Positions 17,528 to 29,390 of a stretch of DNA of 64,000 nucleotides are shown piece after piece. Position numbers and translations under genes: made by a program. Each line of letters starts with the position of its first letter. Position 1 is the stretch's first letter. Origin of the DNA: YC2-FULL-38-9 sp964629635 (GTDB lineage: Bacteria > Patescibacteriota > Microgenomatia > UBA1406 > GWC2-37-13); contig CAZVQS010000002.1 in the NCBI GenBank assembly GCA_964629635.1, forward strand, positions 310,001-374,000, given 5' to 3'. Under the pieces are notes generated by a model. That model made no database searches and was not told the origin of the DNA. It saw only the letters and a program-made list of their open reading frames with translations.

Positions 17528-18184
17528 TTATGCTTTGGAACCGGTTTTCCGTTTTTTGAGCTTGTGGTTGATAAATTCAACACCGATGGGTATAAGGGAA
17601 ATGACCACAACTCCGATGATTACCAGTGAAAAGTTTTCCCTTACAAATTCTATGTTGCCGAAGAAATAACCGGCCATGGTTGCGATACCCACCCAGAGCA
17701 AGCCGCCGATAAAATTGTAGGAAATGAATTGCCCGTAGCTCATCCTGCCGACACCCGCCACAAACGGGGCAAACGTGCGGATGAACGGGATGAAGCGCGC
17801 AAGGATGATTGTCTTTCCGCCGTGCTTGTCGAAAAACTTCTGGGTTTCCTTGATGTGCTCCTCATCTATCGGTATGCGGGGATGGGCGATAATCTTTTTG
17901 CCGAAAAAATGCCCGATCCAGTAATTGGCGGTGTCTCCCACGATTGCCGCAACCGCAAGAATGGCGAGCAATATCCAGATATTGAGCGATCCGAGTGCCG
18001 CAAAAGCGCCCGCCGCAAACAGAAGCGAATCACCCGGCAGGAACGGGGTGAAAACCAGTCCCGTTTCCATGAAAATGATCGCAAACAGGATGCCGTAGGT
18101 GAGAACGCCGTATTGGGATATGATTTGGCCGAGATGAACGTCTATATGTAAAATGAAATCTACGAGGAATGTGATTATTTGCAT
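17528..18184 (-). CDS. DedA family membrane protein
   Basis: 218-residue multi-helix protein of the DedA/VTT family, now linked to lipid scrambling or undecaprenyl-phosphate flipping. Family signatures: FMETGLVFTPFLPGDSLLFAAG, GDTANYWIGHFFGKK, and FIPFIRTFAPFVAGVGRMSYGQF with the conserved Arg residues. Start at 18184 is preceded by AGAGG and a promoter ending six bases upstream. Confidence 0.94.
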   Translation of the reverse strand: MQIITFLVDFILHIDVHLGQIISQYGVLTYGILFAIIFMETGLVFTPFLPGDSLLFAAGAFAALGSLNIWILLAILAVAAIVGDTANYWIGHFFGKKIIAHPRIPIDEEHIKETQKFFDKHGGKTIILARFIPFIRTFAPFVAGVGRMSYGQFISYNFIGGLLWVGIATMAGYFFGNIEFVRENFSLVIIGVVVISLIPIGVEFINHKLKKRKTGSKA

Positions 18185-18190
18185 CCTCTG

Positions 18191-18219
18191 ATTATGTCAT
18201 AACGCCAATCCGTTTGCAA
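18191..18219 (-). promoter_or_regulatory. Promoter of dedA-rsmI
   Basis: Minus strand TTGCAA (18219-18214), 17-base spacer, CATAAT (18196-18191), then six bases (which include AGAGG) to the ATG at 18184. Confidence 0.6.
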
Positions 18220-18294
18220 TGATAATTCTTACCGGTATGGGGTGGTGTAATTTCCCTGATTGTGGTACAATGTTTGGTTAGCTTTTCCTTATTT

Positions 18295-20337
18295 ATGTTC
18301 ACCATAAAATCATCATTCGTACCGACGGGCGACCAGCCGGCTGCGATTGCCAAGCTCAAAAAAGGAGTGGAAAACGGCCTCAAGAACCAGGTACTCCTGG
18401 GTGTGACGGGATCAGGCAAGACGTTCACCATCGCAAACGTCATCCGCGATCTCAATATGCCCGCGCTTCTCATTTCCCATAACAAAACCCTGGCAGGCCA
18501 GCTCTATCAGGAAATGCGCGATTTCTTTCCGGATAACGCCGTATCCTATTTTGTTTCGTATTACGACTACTACCAGCCTGAGGCTTATATCCCCCAGACC
18601 GATACCTATATAGAAAAAGAAGCCCAGATAAACGAACTTATCGACAAGCTGAGGCTCCAGTCGACAACCAATATACTGACGAGGCCGGATGCGATCGTTG
18701 TGGCTTCGGTTTCCTGCATTTACAACATCGGCTCGCCGGTTGAATACGGCAGATACATCCTTGACTTGACCGAAGGCCAGCCCATGAGCGCCCAGAACAT
18801 GAGTCTTCAGCTTGCGCGCCTTCATTATGACCGCTCGGAATTTGAATTTAAACGGGGGACGTTCCGCATGCGCGGAAACCGCGTGGACATTTATCCGGCA
18901 TACGAGGATATCGGATACAAGGTTGAACTCGTCAACGGGATCGTCGGCAAAATACAGAAATTCGAGGTCCTTTCCGGCAAGAATATCGGCGGCTTCATGA
19001 ACCGGGCCATCATATATCCCGCCAAGCACTTCATGACCGATCCGCAGACCATCGAAGGGGGACTTGCCCAGATAAAAGCAGACCTTGCGAAAGAACATGC
19101 CATGCTCATGAAAGCGGGCAAACTGGTCGAAGCGCAGCGGCTCAAGCAGCGGGTCAATTACGACATGGAGATGATCCGCGAAGTGGGTTACGTGAACGGT
19201 ATCGAGAATTACTCGCGGTATTTTGACGGCAGAAAGCCCGGGGATCCACCCTATTCCCTCGTGCATTATTTCCGGCAGGCATACGGCGACCGGTTCCTGG
19301 TGTTTATCGACGAATCGCACATGACCGTGCCGCAGCTGCGGGGCATGTTCAACGGCGACCATTCACGCAAAAAAATGCTCATCGATTTCGGATTCAGGCT
19401 GCGCGCATCCTACGACAACAGACCCATGACGTTTGAGGAGTTTTACGCGCTTCCCAGGCATGTCATATACACTTCCGCCACTCCCGACCAATGGGAGCTT
19501 GACAGGGCAAAGCACGAAAGCGAAAAGTTAGAAAACGGCTACGGAGGCGTTGCCGAGCAGCTTATCAGGCCGACCGGTATCATTGATCCCAAAATAACCA
19601 TACGTCCGGCCGAAAACGAAGTGATGGATCTGGTTGCGGAAATAGAAAAGCGGGTCAAGAAGAACCAGAAAGTGCTCGTTACCACCCTGACGAAAAAGAC
19701 AGCGGAAGACCTGAGCGTATACCTGAAGGAAAAAAAGGTCCGTGCCGAATACCTTCACTCGGATATAGAAACGCTTGAGCGCTCAAACATCCTTGATAAC
19801 CTGCGCAAGAATGCGTTCGACGTGCTTATCGGCGTTAATCTTTTGAGGGAAGGCCTTGATTTGCCTGAGGTATATCTCGTGGCGATACTTGATGCGGACA
19901 AGGAAGGGTTTTTGAGGTCCCGCACGTCGCTCATCCAGACCATGGGGAGGGCTGCCCGCAATATTTCGGGTGAAGTCATTATGTATGCGGATTCGGTAAC
20001 CCGGTCCATGAAGCAGGCAATCGACGAAATCGAACGGAGGCGCGCGTACCAGTCCGAATACAATGCGGAACACGGAATTACTCCGAAAACGGTTATCAAG
20101 CCGATTCGTGAAAAGATAATTGAAGGAGCGGAGGACACAATGATCGAACATCTCGAAAAAAAGAATGCAGATATTGATACAAGTTTTATTGACGCCATAT
20201 CCCCCCAAACGATGACTCCTTACGACAAGAAAAAAATAATACCGAAACTGGAGCGCGAAATGAAGCGCCAGGCAACAGACCTCCATTTTGAGCTCGCCAT
20301 CAGGATCCGCGAAAAAATTAGGGAATTAAAACAGTAA
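18295..20337 (+). CDS. uvrB: Excinuclease ABC subunit B
   Basis: Damage-verifying helicase-like subunit of nucleotide excision repair, 680 residues from the ATG at 18295; an upstream in-frame GTG at 18262 would add eleven residues with no family match. Motifs: Walker A GVTGSGKTFT, the beta-hairpin YYDYYQPEAYIPQTDTYIEK, DESH, the helicase motif GRAARN, and a C-terminal UVR domain (KLEREMKRQATDLHFELA) that binds UvrC. Followed after 11 bases by uvrA. Confidence 0.97.
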   Translation: MFTIKSSFVPTGDQPAAIAKLKKGVENGLKNQVLLGVTGSGKTFTIANVIRDLNMPALLISHNKTLAGQLYQEMRDFFPDNAVSYFVSYYDYYQPEAYIPQTDTYIEKEAQINELIDKLRLQSTTNILTRPDAIVVASVSCIYNIGSPVEYGRYILDLTEGQPMSAQNMSLQLARLHYDRSEFEFKRGTFRMRGNRVDIYPAYEDIGYKVELVNGIVGKIQKFEVLSGKNIGGFMNRAIIYPAKHFMTDPQTIEGGLAQIKADLAKEHAMLMKAGKLVEAQRLKQRVNYDMEMIREVGYVNGIENYSRYFDGRKPGDPPYSLVHYFRQAYGDRFLVFIDESHMTVPQLRGMFNGDHSRKKMLIDFGFRLRASYDNRPMTFEEFYALPRHVIYTSATPDQWELDRAKHESEKLENGYGGVAEQLIRPTGIIDPKITIRPAENEVMDLVAEIEKRVKKNQKVLVTTLTKKTAEDLSVYLKEKKVRAEYLHSDIETLERSNILDNLRKNAFDVLIGVNLLREGLDLPEVYLVAILDADKEGFLRSRTSLIQTMGRAARNISGEVIMYADSVTRSMKQAIDEIERRRAYQSEYNAEHGITPKTVIKPIREKIIEGAEDTMIEHLEKKNADIDTSFIDAISPQTMTPYDKKKIIPKLEREMKRQATDLHFELAIRIREKIRELKQ

Positions 20338-20348
20338 ACCAAACCAAT

Positions 20349-23231
<2,883 letters not shown>

Positions 23232-25055
23232 ATGAGACATATCCGGTTGCGTGCCATACTCATCTCGACATTGTTATGTCTGGTCGTTCTCCATGCTCCT
23301 GGCGCCGTTTCAGCCGCGCAATTCCGTACCAGCTACGACGTTGATTACTACCTGAACGAAAAGGATGACAATATAGCGACACGTGTTTCGTTCAAAATCA
23401 AAATAACCAATCTCACCACCGATCTCATCGTAAAAAAATTCTCCATCATGTTCCCGAAAAGCTTCCAGATCGGCAATATCAAAGCCTCTGACGATTTCAA
23501 GGCGATTGCGCCGGAAGTGACGGACGAGAACGGTAACCACGTCATCAGCATGGAATTCAGCAATCCGATGGTCGGATTGAACATGGAAAACAGTTTTTAC
23601 CTGGATTTCCTCCAATACAACCTGTTCAAGGTCAACGGCAACGTGTGGGAAGTGATACTGCCGACCGTTGAAAACAAGGATGAGCGGGGGGAATATAACG
23701 TCAAAGTACATCTTCCGCCCAATTCCGGCAAGCAGATATCCATTTCGAAACCGAAACCCGACCATATAACCTTAAGCGAAATCGAATGGAGGAACCCTCC
23801 CGGCCGGACTATTTATGCGGTTTTCGGAAAAAAACAGAACTATGATCTGCAGCTGAGGTACCATCTCGCCAACCCGAAACTTACCAGAGTATATACCGAC
23901 ATCACATTCCCTCCCGACACGCTGTACCAGAAAGTATTTGTCGAATCCATCGATCCGAAACCGGCCAACGTCTATATGGACGGGGACGGGAATTTCCTCG
24001 GCCGTTATTACCTGAATCCCAAGGAGGAAAAAACCGTGTATTTCAACGGGGGAGTCGAAGTGTTCCCGGAAGCGCGCGAGGATATGAAAAATCCGGTGCG
24101 CATCCTGTTTTCCGATGAAAAAAACCACCTGCTTTCGCCTTCGACCCACTGGGATATCGAACCGGCGCTCATCCCTTCCGGGTTGGACAGTATCAAATCG
24201 ATATACGATCACACGGTCAAAACGCTATCCTACAATTACGGAAGGCTTGAAGCGGACATCACCCGTCTCGGGGCGTCTCAGGCCTTTGCATATCCGGATC
24301 AGGCAGTATGCACGGAATATTCGGATATGTTTATCGCCATCGCCCGCGAAAAGGGCATGTATGCCCGGGAAGTACAGGGCTACGGGTTCTCCAATGACCA
24401 GAATCTGCGGCCGTTGTCCGTAAACTCCGACATCCTCCATTCGTGGCCGGAATACTATGATACGGAAGCGCAGCTTTGGGTGCCGCTTGACCCGACCTGG
24501 GAAGATACATCCGGCATCGATTATTTCGGATCGTTTGACCTCAACCATATCGTGTTCGCGGTTCACGGGAAAAAATCGGATTATCCGTATCCCGCCGGCA
24601 GCTACAAAAAGGAGAACGATACGAAAGACATAAACATCAAAGCGACTTCAAAGGACTTTACGGTCAGGGATTCGCTTGAATTCCGGACTTCCACCGTCCA
24701 GCTTCCCTCCCTCAACGGAGGATCCTACATCCTGAAAGTTTCGGTAACCAACACCGGAAACACGTTTGTGTGGAACCTGCCCGTTTCCGCGAAGTCGGAC
24801 AAGCTTGCCATCAGTAATCCCAACTCCGTAATCGCATCCCTTGCGCCTTACGAAAAGAAAGAGCTTGAATTCAGCTACAAGCCGGGAAGCTTGCTCGCGG
24901 ACTCCAAGGCCATAATCACCATAGATTCCAACGGATCCCAGTTGCATCGGGAAACCGTGTCCGTTCCGACCTTTATGCCGTATCTGATATACGGGCTGAT
25001 CGCCTTATCCGTATTCGTTCTTGTCGCGGGAACAGTCAGATTGCTGAAAAAGTGA
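23232..25055 (+). CDS. Exported transglutaminase-like protein, C-terminally anchored
   Basis: 607 residues: signal peptide (residues 1-25, LLCLVVLHAPGAVSAAQ), beta-rich N-terminal part, a transglutaminase-like core (about 355-440) with catalytic Cys in QAVCTEYSDMF, His in ILHSWPEYY and Asp in PLDPTWED, a CARDB-like beta domain (about 480-570), and a C-terminal membrane helix (YLIYGLIALSVFVLVAGTV) with a short basic end. All three catalytic residues are kept, so it may act as an extracytoplasmic protease or crosslinker. It abuts uvrA with no gap. Confidence 0.88.
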   Translation: MRHIRLRAILISTLLCLVVLHAPGAVSAAQFRTSYDVDYYLNEKDDNIATRVSFKIKITNLTTDLIVKKFSIMFPKSFQIGNIKASDDFKAIAPEVTDENGNHVISMEFSNPMVGLNMENSFYLDFLQYNLFKVNGNVWEVILPTVENKDERGEYNVKVHLPPNSGKQISISKPKPDHITLSEIEWRNPPGRTIYAVFGKKQNYDLQLRYHLANPKLTRVYTDITFPPDTLYQKVFVESIDPKPANVYMDGDGNFLGRYYLNPKEEKTVYFNGGVEVFPEAREDMKNPVRILFSDEKNHLLSPSTHWDIEPALIPSGLDSIKSIYDHTVKTLSYNYGRLEADITRLGASQAFAYPDQAVCTEYSDMFIAIAREKGMYAREVQGYGFSNDQNLRPLSVNSDILHSWPEYYDTEAQLWVPLDPTWEDTSGIDYFGSFDLNHIVFAVHGKKSDYPYPAGSYKKENDTKDINIKATSKDFTVRDSLEFRTSTVQLPSLNGGSYILKVSVTNTGNTFVWNLPVSAKSDKLAISNPNSVIASLAPYEKKELEFSYKPGSLLADSKAIITIDSNGSQLHRETVSVPTFMPYLIYGLIALSVFVLVAGTVRLLKK

Positions 25056-25067
25056 TATCATATACTC

Positions 25068-25955
25068 ATGGAAAAACTAAAAACATTTGCTCTTACCTTT
25101 AAAAGAAGCCTGACCGAACCGAAATATTACAACGACATCCTCAAGGCGCCGTTTTCATTTTCGCTCAAATACCTTTTTTTTCTCCTGTTTTTGGTCATTC
25201 TCGTGAAAGGAGTCGCGTTTTCCGCATCCATCGTATCGCTGTTTCCGAAGGTGCCGGGATTCGTCGCAACCGCCAAGCAGACGGTTCGGGAGTTTTATCC
25301 CCCCGAACTGACCATCACGGTGAATGACGGAACGGTCCGCACGAACGTCGACGAACCCTATACGATTCCGTTTCCGAAACGCCTCAATATCAGGGATCTG
25401 GACTTTGCGGTCATAGACACCAACGCTCCGATTGATGACGCCAAAAAATACCGCAGCGTCCTTTTCGTGAACAAAAACGCGGTTGCGTATCCGGATAACG
25501 AAAACAAAGGAGGATACAAGGTATATTTCCTGAACGAACATAAAGGGTACTTCATCATCAACAAGACTGCTTATGACCGTACCACGGCCAAGCTTTTGCC
25601 GTATTTCGATTTCGCTCCGTATGCGCTGTATGTGCTGATTGCCGTGTCTCTTATTATCGCGCCCGTTTTCGGATCCCTGTTTACCCTGTCGGGCACCATG
25701 TTTTACCTGGCGTTCATGTCGCTCTTCCTGTGGATCGTTTCCAAAATCATGCAAAGAAGAGTCGGATATACAGACGTCATACGCTTGGGAATGCATGCGA
25801 TCACGTTTTCCCTCGTGTTCGATCTTCTCAAGTCTCTATTCAACCTGGACATACCGTTTACCTATACGGCGCCTTTTATCATATGGATGCTTCTGGTTTT
25901 CAATTCGCTAGACAAGAAACATGACCCGGTCGCTGCACCTGTCCAATCCGCTTGA
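25068..25955 (+). CDS. DUF1189-like membrane protein
   Basis: 295-residue membrane protein: one N-terminal helix (about 30-50), an extracytoplasmic domain of about 115 residues, then four helices (about 185-280). The topology and the KAPFSFSLKYLFFLLFLV start agree with the DUF1189 family, whose function is unknown. Overlaps the start of uvrC by 35 bases. Its placement next to the transglutaminase-like protein suggests a joint envelope role (inference). Confidence 0.75.
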   Translation: MEKLKTFALTFKRSLTEPKYYNDILKAPFSFSLKYLFFLLFLVILVKGVAFSASIVSLFPKVPGFVATAKQTVREFYPPELTITVNDGTVRTNVDEPYTIPFPKRLNIRDLDFAVIDTNAPIDDAKKYRSVLFVNKNAVAYPDNENKGGYKVYFLNEHKGYFIINKTAYDRTTAKLLPYFDFAPYALYVLIAVSLIIAPVFGSLFTLSGTMFYLAFMSLFLWIVSKIMQRRVGYTDVIRLGMHAITFSLVFDLLKSLFNLDIPFTYTAPFIIWMLLVFNSLDKKHDPVAAPVQSA

Positions 25956-27228
25956 CCGGAAAGAATACCGGGATCTCCCCGCAACGAACGGTATCTATAT
26001 ATTCAGGAGGGGTAGTGAAATCCTGTATGTAGGCAAATCCATAAACATCAAGGCGCGCGTCCTGTCGCACGTGGAAGGGGCAAAAACCGAGGAAAAGGAA
26101 CACGCGATTGTTTCACAGAGCAATAATCTCGAAATCATACCAACGGACTCGGAGTTCAATGCGCTCATCCTTGAGTCTTCCCTCATCCAAAAGCATAATC
26201 CGAAATACAACGTCATCTGGAAGGATGATAAGAGCTACCTGTATATCAAGATTACCCGGGAGGAATTCCCCCACGTCCATGCCGTCCGTAAGGAAGATGA
26301 CGGCAAGTCCAAGTATTTCGGCCCGTTTTCATCGGTTGCCGACGTCAATGACCTGCTCCGGCTCATCCGGAGGGCGATACCATACTGCACCCAGAATAAA
26401 ACCGGTAAAACGCCGTGTTTCTACAGCAAAATGAACCTGTGCGATCCCTGTCCGAGCGCGATCAGCAAAATTACAGATTCCGCACTGCGGTCCGAACTGA
26501 AAAACAAATACCGCGCAAACATCAGGCGCATCATTTCAATATTGAAGGGCAATACCGATGCGGTTCTTAAGGAATTGTACCGCGAGATGGACGAAATGGT
26601 TAGTTCGGAGCGTTACGAAGAGGGGATCGTCCTGCGGAACAAGATACAGACCCTTGAATACCTTATCCGGTACCGTTCCTTTGACCGGAGGCTCGAGCAG
26701 GATTACGATACCTCAAAAAAGAGCCTCGAGGAATTGAAGCAGATTCTTGTCAGGTATTTCCCTCATATAGGCGATCTCCGGCGTATAGAATGCTACGACA
26801 TCAGCAATATGAACCAAAAGCTGGCAACCGCCTCCATGGTCGTGTTGAATGACGGTCTCGTTGACAAAAGCCAATACCGCAAGTTCCGCATAAAAAATCC
26901 GCTGCTCCAATCGGACTTTGACATGCTTGAAGAAGTAATTACGCGCAGGTTCAGGAACAAATGGCCGACACCGGATCTTATTGTCATAGATGGCGGCAAA
27001 CCACAGGTGCGCAGAGTAAGCCAAGTCATGCAGAAGATCGGCAACAGGACGCCGGTTATCGGAATAGCCAAACGCCCCGACAGGTTCGTGATCGGAATTG
27101 ACCACTTTCCCATGGTGCGGCCAAGCCTGAACAACTACGGGTACCGCCTGGTACAGCTTATACGTGACGAATCCCACCGGTTTGCCCGCAAGTACCATCT
27201 GTTTCTCAGGAACAAAAAGTTGTTATAA
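25921..27228 (+). CDS. uvrC: Excinuclease ABC subunit C, short form
   Basis: Dual-incision nuclease of excision repair, 435 residues against about 600 usually. The N-terminal GIY-YIG domain (NGIYIFRRGSEILYVGKS), a Cys cluster (about 153-178), the UVR domain (about 220-250, YEEGIVLRNKIQTLEYL) and the RNase H-like endonuclease domain are all present, the last with catalytic Asp in CYDISN, Asp in VIDGGKPQ and His in RDESHRFA. The tandem helix-hairpin-helix DNA-binding domain that normally ends UvrC is missing: the protein stops 17 residues after the catalytic His. Confidence 0.94.
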   Translation: MTRSLHLSNPLDRKEYRDLPATNGIYIFRRGSEILYVGKSINIKARVLSHVEGAKTEEKEHAIVSQSNNLEIIPTDSEFNALILESSLIQKHNPKYNVIWKDDKSYLYIKITREEFPHVHAVRKEDDGKSKYFGPFSSVADVNDLLRLIRRAIPYCTQNKTGKTPCFYSKMNLCDPCPSAISKITDSALRSELKNKYRANIRRIISILKGNTDAVLKELYREMDEMVSSERYEEGIVLRNKIQTLEYLIRYRSFDRRLEQDYDTSKKSLEELKQILVRYFPHIGDLRRIECYDISNMNQKLATASMVVLNDGLVDKSQYRKFRIKNPLLQSDFDMLEEVITRRFRNKWPTPDLIVIDGGKPQVRRVSQVMQKIGNRTPVIGIAKRPDRFVIGIDHFPMVRPSLNNYGYRLVQLIRDESHRFARKYHLFLRNKKLL

Positions 27229-27235
27229 TAAACCA

Positions 27236-27634
27236 ATGAAACGGATCTCCCGGATGGTCATTATTTCGGCCTGCGCCCTTATCCTCACTTCACTCTGGAA
27301 CAAAGGCTTCATTCTTCCGTCCGATACGGCGTCTTTCCTCATTGCGGTTTTGCTTCTCGCGCTGGTTATTTACATCATAGTCCCCTTGTCAAAAATAGTT
27401 CTCCTTCCCCTCAATGTCCTGAGCCTCGGGCTCGTTTCGTTTCTCGTGTATCTGGCGCTCCTGCATTTCAGCAGCGTCAGCTTTCACGTTTTTGAAGTGA
27501 CGGGCTGGACGTTTCCGGGATTAAAGGTCGGTCCGCTTGCGGTCCCCGAGACCGATATTTCCTACTTTTTCAATTTGGTTTTGTCTTCCGTGTCCTTATC
27601 GAGTATAATTAACGTGTTAGAATTGCTGCTTTAG
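27236..27634 (+). CDS. Phage-holin-IV/YvlD-like membrane protein
   Basis: 132-residue membrane protein with four hydrophobic segments, similar in layout to the four-helix holin superfamily IV/YvlD proteins common in bacteria, where they have no phage role. Start at 27236 is taken because the frame upstream lies inside uvrC and a TATAAT (27224-27229) ends six bases before this ATG. Function unknown. Confidence 0.65.
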   Translation: MKRISRMVIISACALILTSLWNKGFILPSDTASFLIAVLLLALVIYIIVPLSKIVLLPLNVLSLGLVSFLVYLALLHFSSVSFHVFEVTGWTFPGLKVGPLAVPETDISYFFNLVLSSVSLSSIINVLELLL

Positions 27635-27636
27635 AT

Positions 27637-27855
27637 ATGAAAAGCTTTTTCATTATTCTCAACATAGTGCTTTCTGTCGCGATCGTCGGCCTGATTCTCA
27701 TGCAGGGCAGGGGAGGCGGATTGGGGAGTGCATGGGGCGGAGGCGGAGAGATGTTCCAGACACGGCGAGGAATCGAGAAGGTTACGCTTCGTATAACGGT
27801 TGTCTGCATTATCCTGTTTTTTATCGTATCCCTCATCAGTTTTTTCTCGTTTTGA
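27637..27855 (+). CDS. secG: Preprotein translocase subunit SecG
   Basis: 72-residue Sec translocon subunit. Two membrane helices flank the typical glycine-rich loop (LILMQGRGGGLGSAWGGG) with the QTRRGIEK stretch before helix 2. Starts two bases after the preceding stop and three bases before the next gene, so all three are probably one transcript. Confidence 0.93.
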   Translation: MKSFFIILNIVLSVAIVGLILMQGRGGGLGSAWGGGGEMFQTRRGIEKVTLRITVVCIILFFIVSLISFFSF

Positions 27856-27858
27856 TCA

Positions 27859-29223
27859 ATGGATAGGGCTAACAAAAGCATCCGGTATTATTACTGGCTT
27901 CTCCTCGAGTTTGCGAAAAAACACGTCAAACTCATATTCCTGAGCGCGCTCATATCGACGATTACGGTCGTCAGTGCAATAACCATATCCCCGTATCTCA
28001 TAACCCTTCTGTCTCCCCAGACGACGGAGGTCGGAATGGTAGGATCCTACACGATAGAAACGCTGCCTGAGGACATTCTCGCCAAAATCTCAAACGGCCT
28101 TATTTACGTAAACGAAAAAGGCAAAATCATACCGGTACTGGCGGATTCTTGGGAAATGCTGCGTGACGGAAAAACATACCGTTTTCACCTCAAGAAAAAC
28201 ATACTGCTTGACGATAATACCTTTTTTACCGCGAAAAATATCAATTACCGCTTCAAGGACGTAGAGATCGAGGCAAAAGGGGATTATCTTATCGAATTCC
28301 GCCTTAAGAAACCGCTCGCCATATTTCCCATGTACCTTACGAAACCGGTGATCAAATACCCGTATATCGGAGTCGGCGGACTCTACAAATTCGACCACGT
28401 GAAATACAAATACGACAAGATCACTGAAATCAGCCTGGCGCCGAACAAGAAAGAGCTTCCCCGGCTGCTTTACCGGTTCTACGCCAACGAGTCCCAGATG
28501 ATCAATGCCTATAAACTGGGACAGATTAACGAAATGACCGTTTCGAAAAAAAACATTGCGGACATTTTCTCGGAATGGAAAAATACGGAAGTGCAGAAGG
28601 CGGTCGATTATTCAAACCTGCTTACGGTGTTTTTCAACTACAACAACCCGTTACTGAAGGAAAAAGAAGTCCGCTCGGCAATCAAGATGAGCATCAACCG
28701 TTCGTTGTTTTCCGATCTGGGTATCGATGCGCGAAGCTCGATACCTCCGACATCCTGGGCATACAACAAGGATCTGAAGGATCCGGTGTACGATATAGAC
28801 CTTGCCCAGAAACTGATCAAAAAATACAAAACGGCAAGCGATTCCGCAAAGCTGAATTTCAACACCTATTACGATTATCTCGATATCGCAAGCGACCTCA
28901 ACAAAAACCTGAACGATATCGGCCTCACGACAAACCTCAACGTCATGTCCTATTCCAATTCGAACGATTTTGACCTCATGCTCGCTTTCCTGAAAATACC
29001 CAACGATCCGGACCAGTACTACTACTGGCACTCAACGCAAAATCTCGCCACGCTGACCGGCTACAAGAACCTTAAAATAGACAAGCTGCTTGAAGACGGA
29101 AGAAGCACCTATGAACAGGGAAGCAGAGTTGAATTCTACCGGGATCTGCAGAAGAACCTTGAAGATGACAGCGCGGCAGTTTTCATCTACTATCCATACT
29201 CCTATACCATAAGGCGGAAGTAG
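27859..29223 (+). CDS. Family 5 solute-binding protein, membrane-anchored by N-terminal helix
   Basis: 454-residue protein related to oligopeptide-binding (SBP family 5) proteins: LADSWEMLRDGKTYRFHLKKNI is the hallmark N-terminal motif, and EVRSAIKMSINRSLFSD and the later YRDLQKNLEDDSAAVFIYYPY are conserved regions. It lacks a lipobox; instead residues 23-50 form one membrane helix. The length is shorter than the usual 520-600. No permease or ATPase genes adjoin it, so it may act alone or with a transporter elsewhere. Confidence 0.85.
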   Translation: MDRANKSIRYYYWLLLEFAKKHVKLIFLSALISTITVVSAITISPYLITLLSPQTTEVGMVGSYTIETLPEDILAKISNGLIYVNEKGKIIPVLADSWEMLRDGKTYRFHLKKNILLDDNTFFTAKNINYRFKDVEIEAKGDYLIEFRLKKPLAIFPMYLTKPVIKYPYIGVGGLYKFDHVKYKYDKITEISLAPNKKELPRLLYRFYANESQMINAYKLGQINEMTVSKKNIADIFSEWKNTEVQKAVDYSNLLTVFFNYNNPLLKEKEVRSAIKMSINRSLFSDLGIDARSSIPPTSWAYNKDLKDPVYDIDLAQKLIKKYKTASDSAKLNFNTYYDYLDIASDLNKNLNDIGLTTNLNVMSYSNSNDFDLMLAFLKIPNDPDQYYYWHSTQNLATLTGYKNLKIDKLLEDGRSTYEQGSRVEFYRDLQKNLEDDSAAVFIYYPYSYTIRRK

Positions 29224-29249
29224 TTGCTATAATCTTCTATAGTACTTGA

Positions 29250-29332
29250 GCCCGGGTGGCGAAATGGCATACGCGCAGGACTTAAAATCCTGTGACCTTA
29301 CGGTCGTGAGGGTCCGACTCCCTCCCTGGGCA
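29250..29332 (+). tRNA. tRNA-Leu(TAA)
   Basis: Class II tRNA: acceptor GCCCGGG/CCTGGGC, anticodon loop CTTAAAA giving TAA, variable arm TGACC-TTAC-GGTCG, no encoded CCA. The T-loop reads TCCGACT, so position 55 is C instead of the near-universal T (pseudouridine). Confidence 0.94.
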
Positions 29333-29353
29333 CATAAGCTTCAAGTCGAAACC

Positions 29354-29382
29354 TTGACATTCTCCGAAACTCTACCTATAGT
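29354..29382 (+). promoter_or_regulatory. Promoter of the HAF-repeat protein
   Basis: TTGACA (29354-29359), 17-base spacer, TATAGT (29377-29382), eight bases before the ATG at 29391. Confidence 0.75.
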
Positions 29383-29390
29383 GGAATTAT

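Noticed and set aside
27236..27634. Prophage remnant suggested by holin-like protein
   Set aside because: No other phage gene is nearby; the holin-IV/YvlD family is common in bacterial chromosomes without phage.
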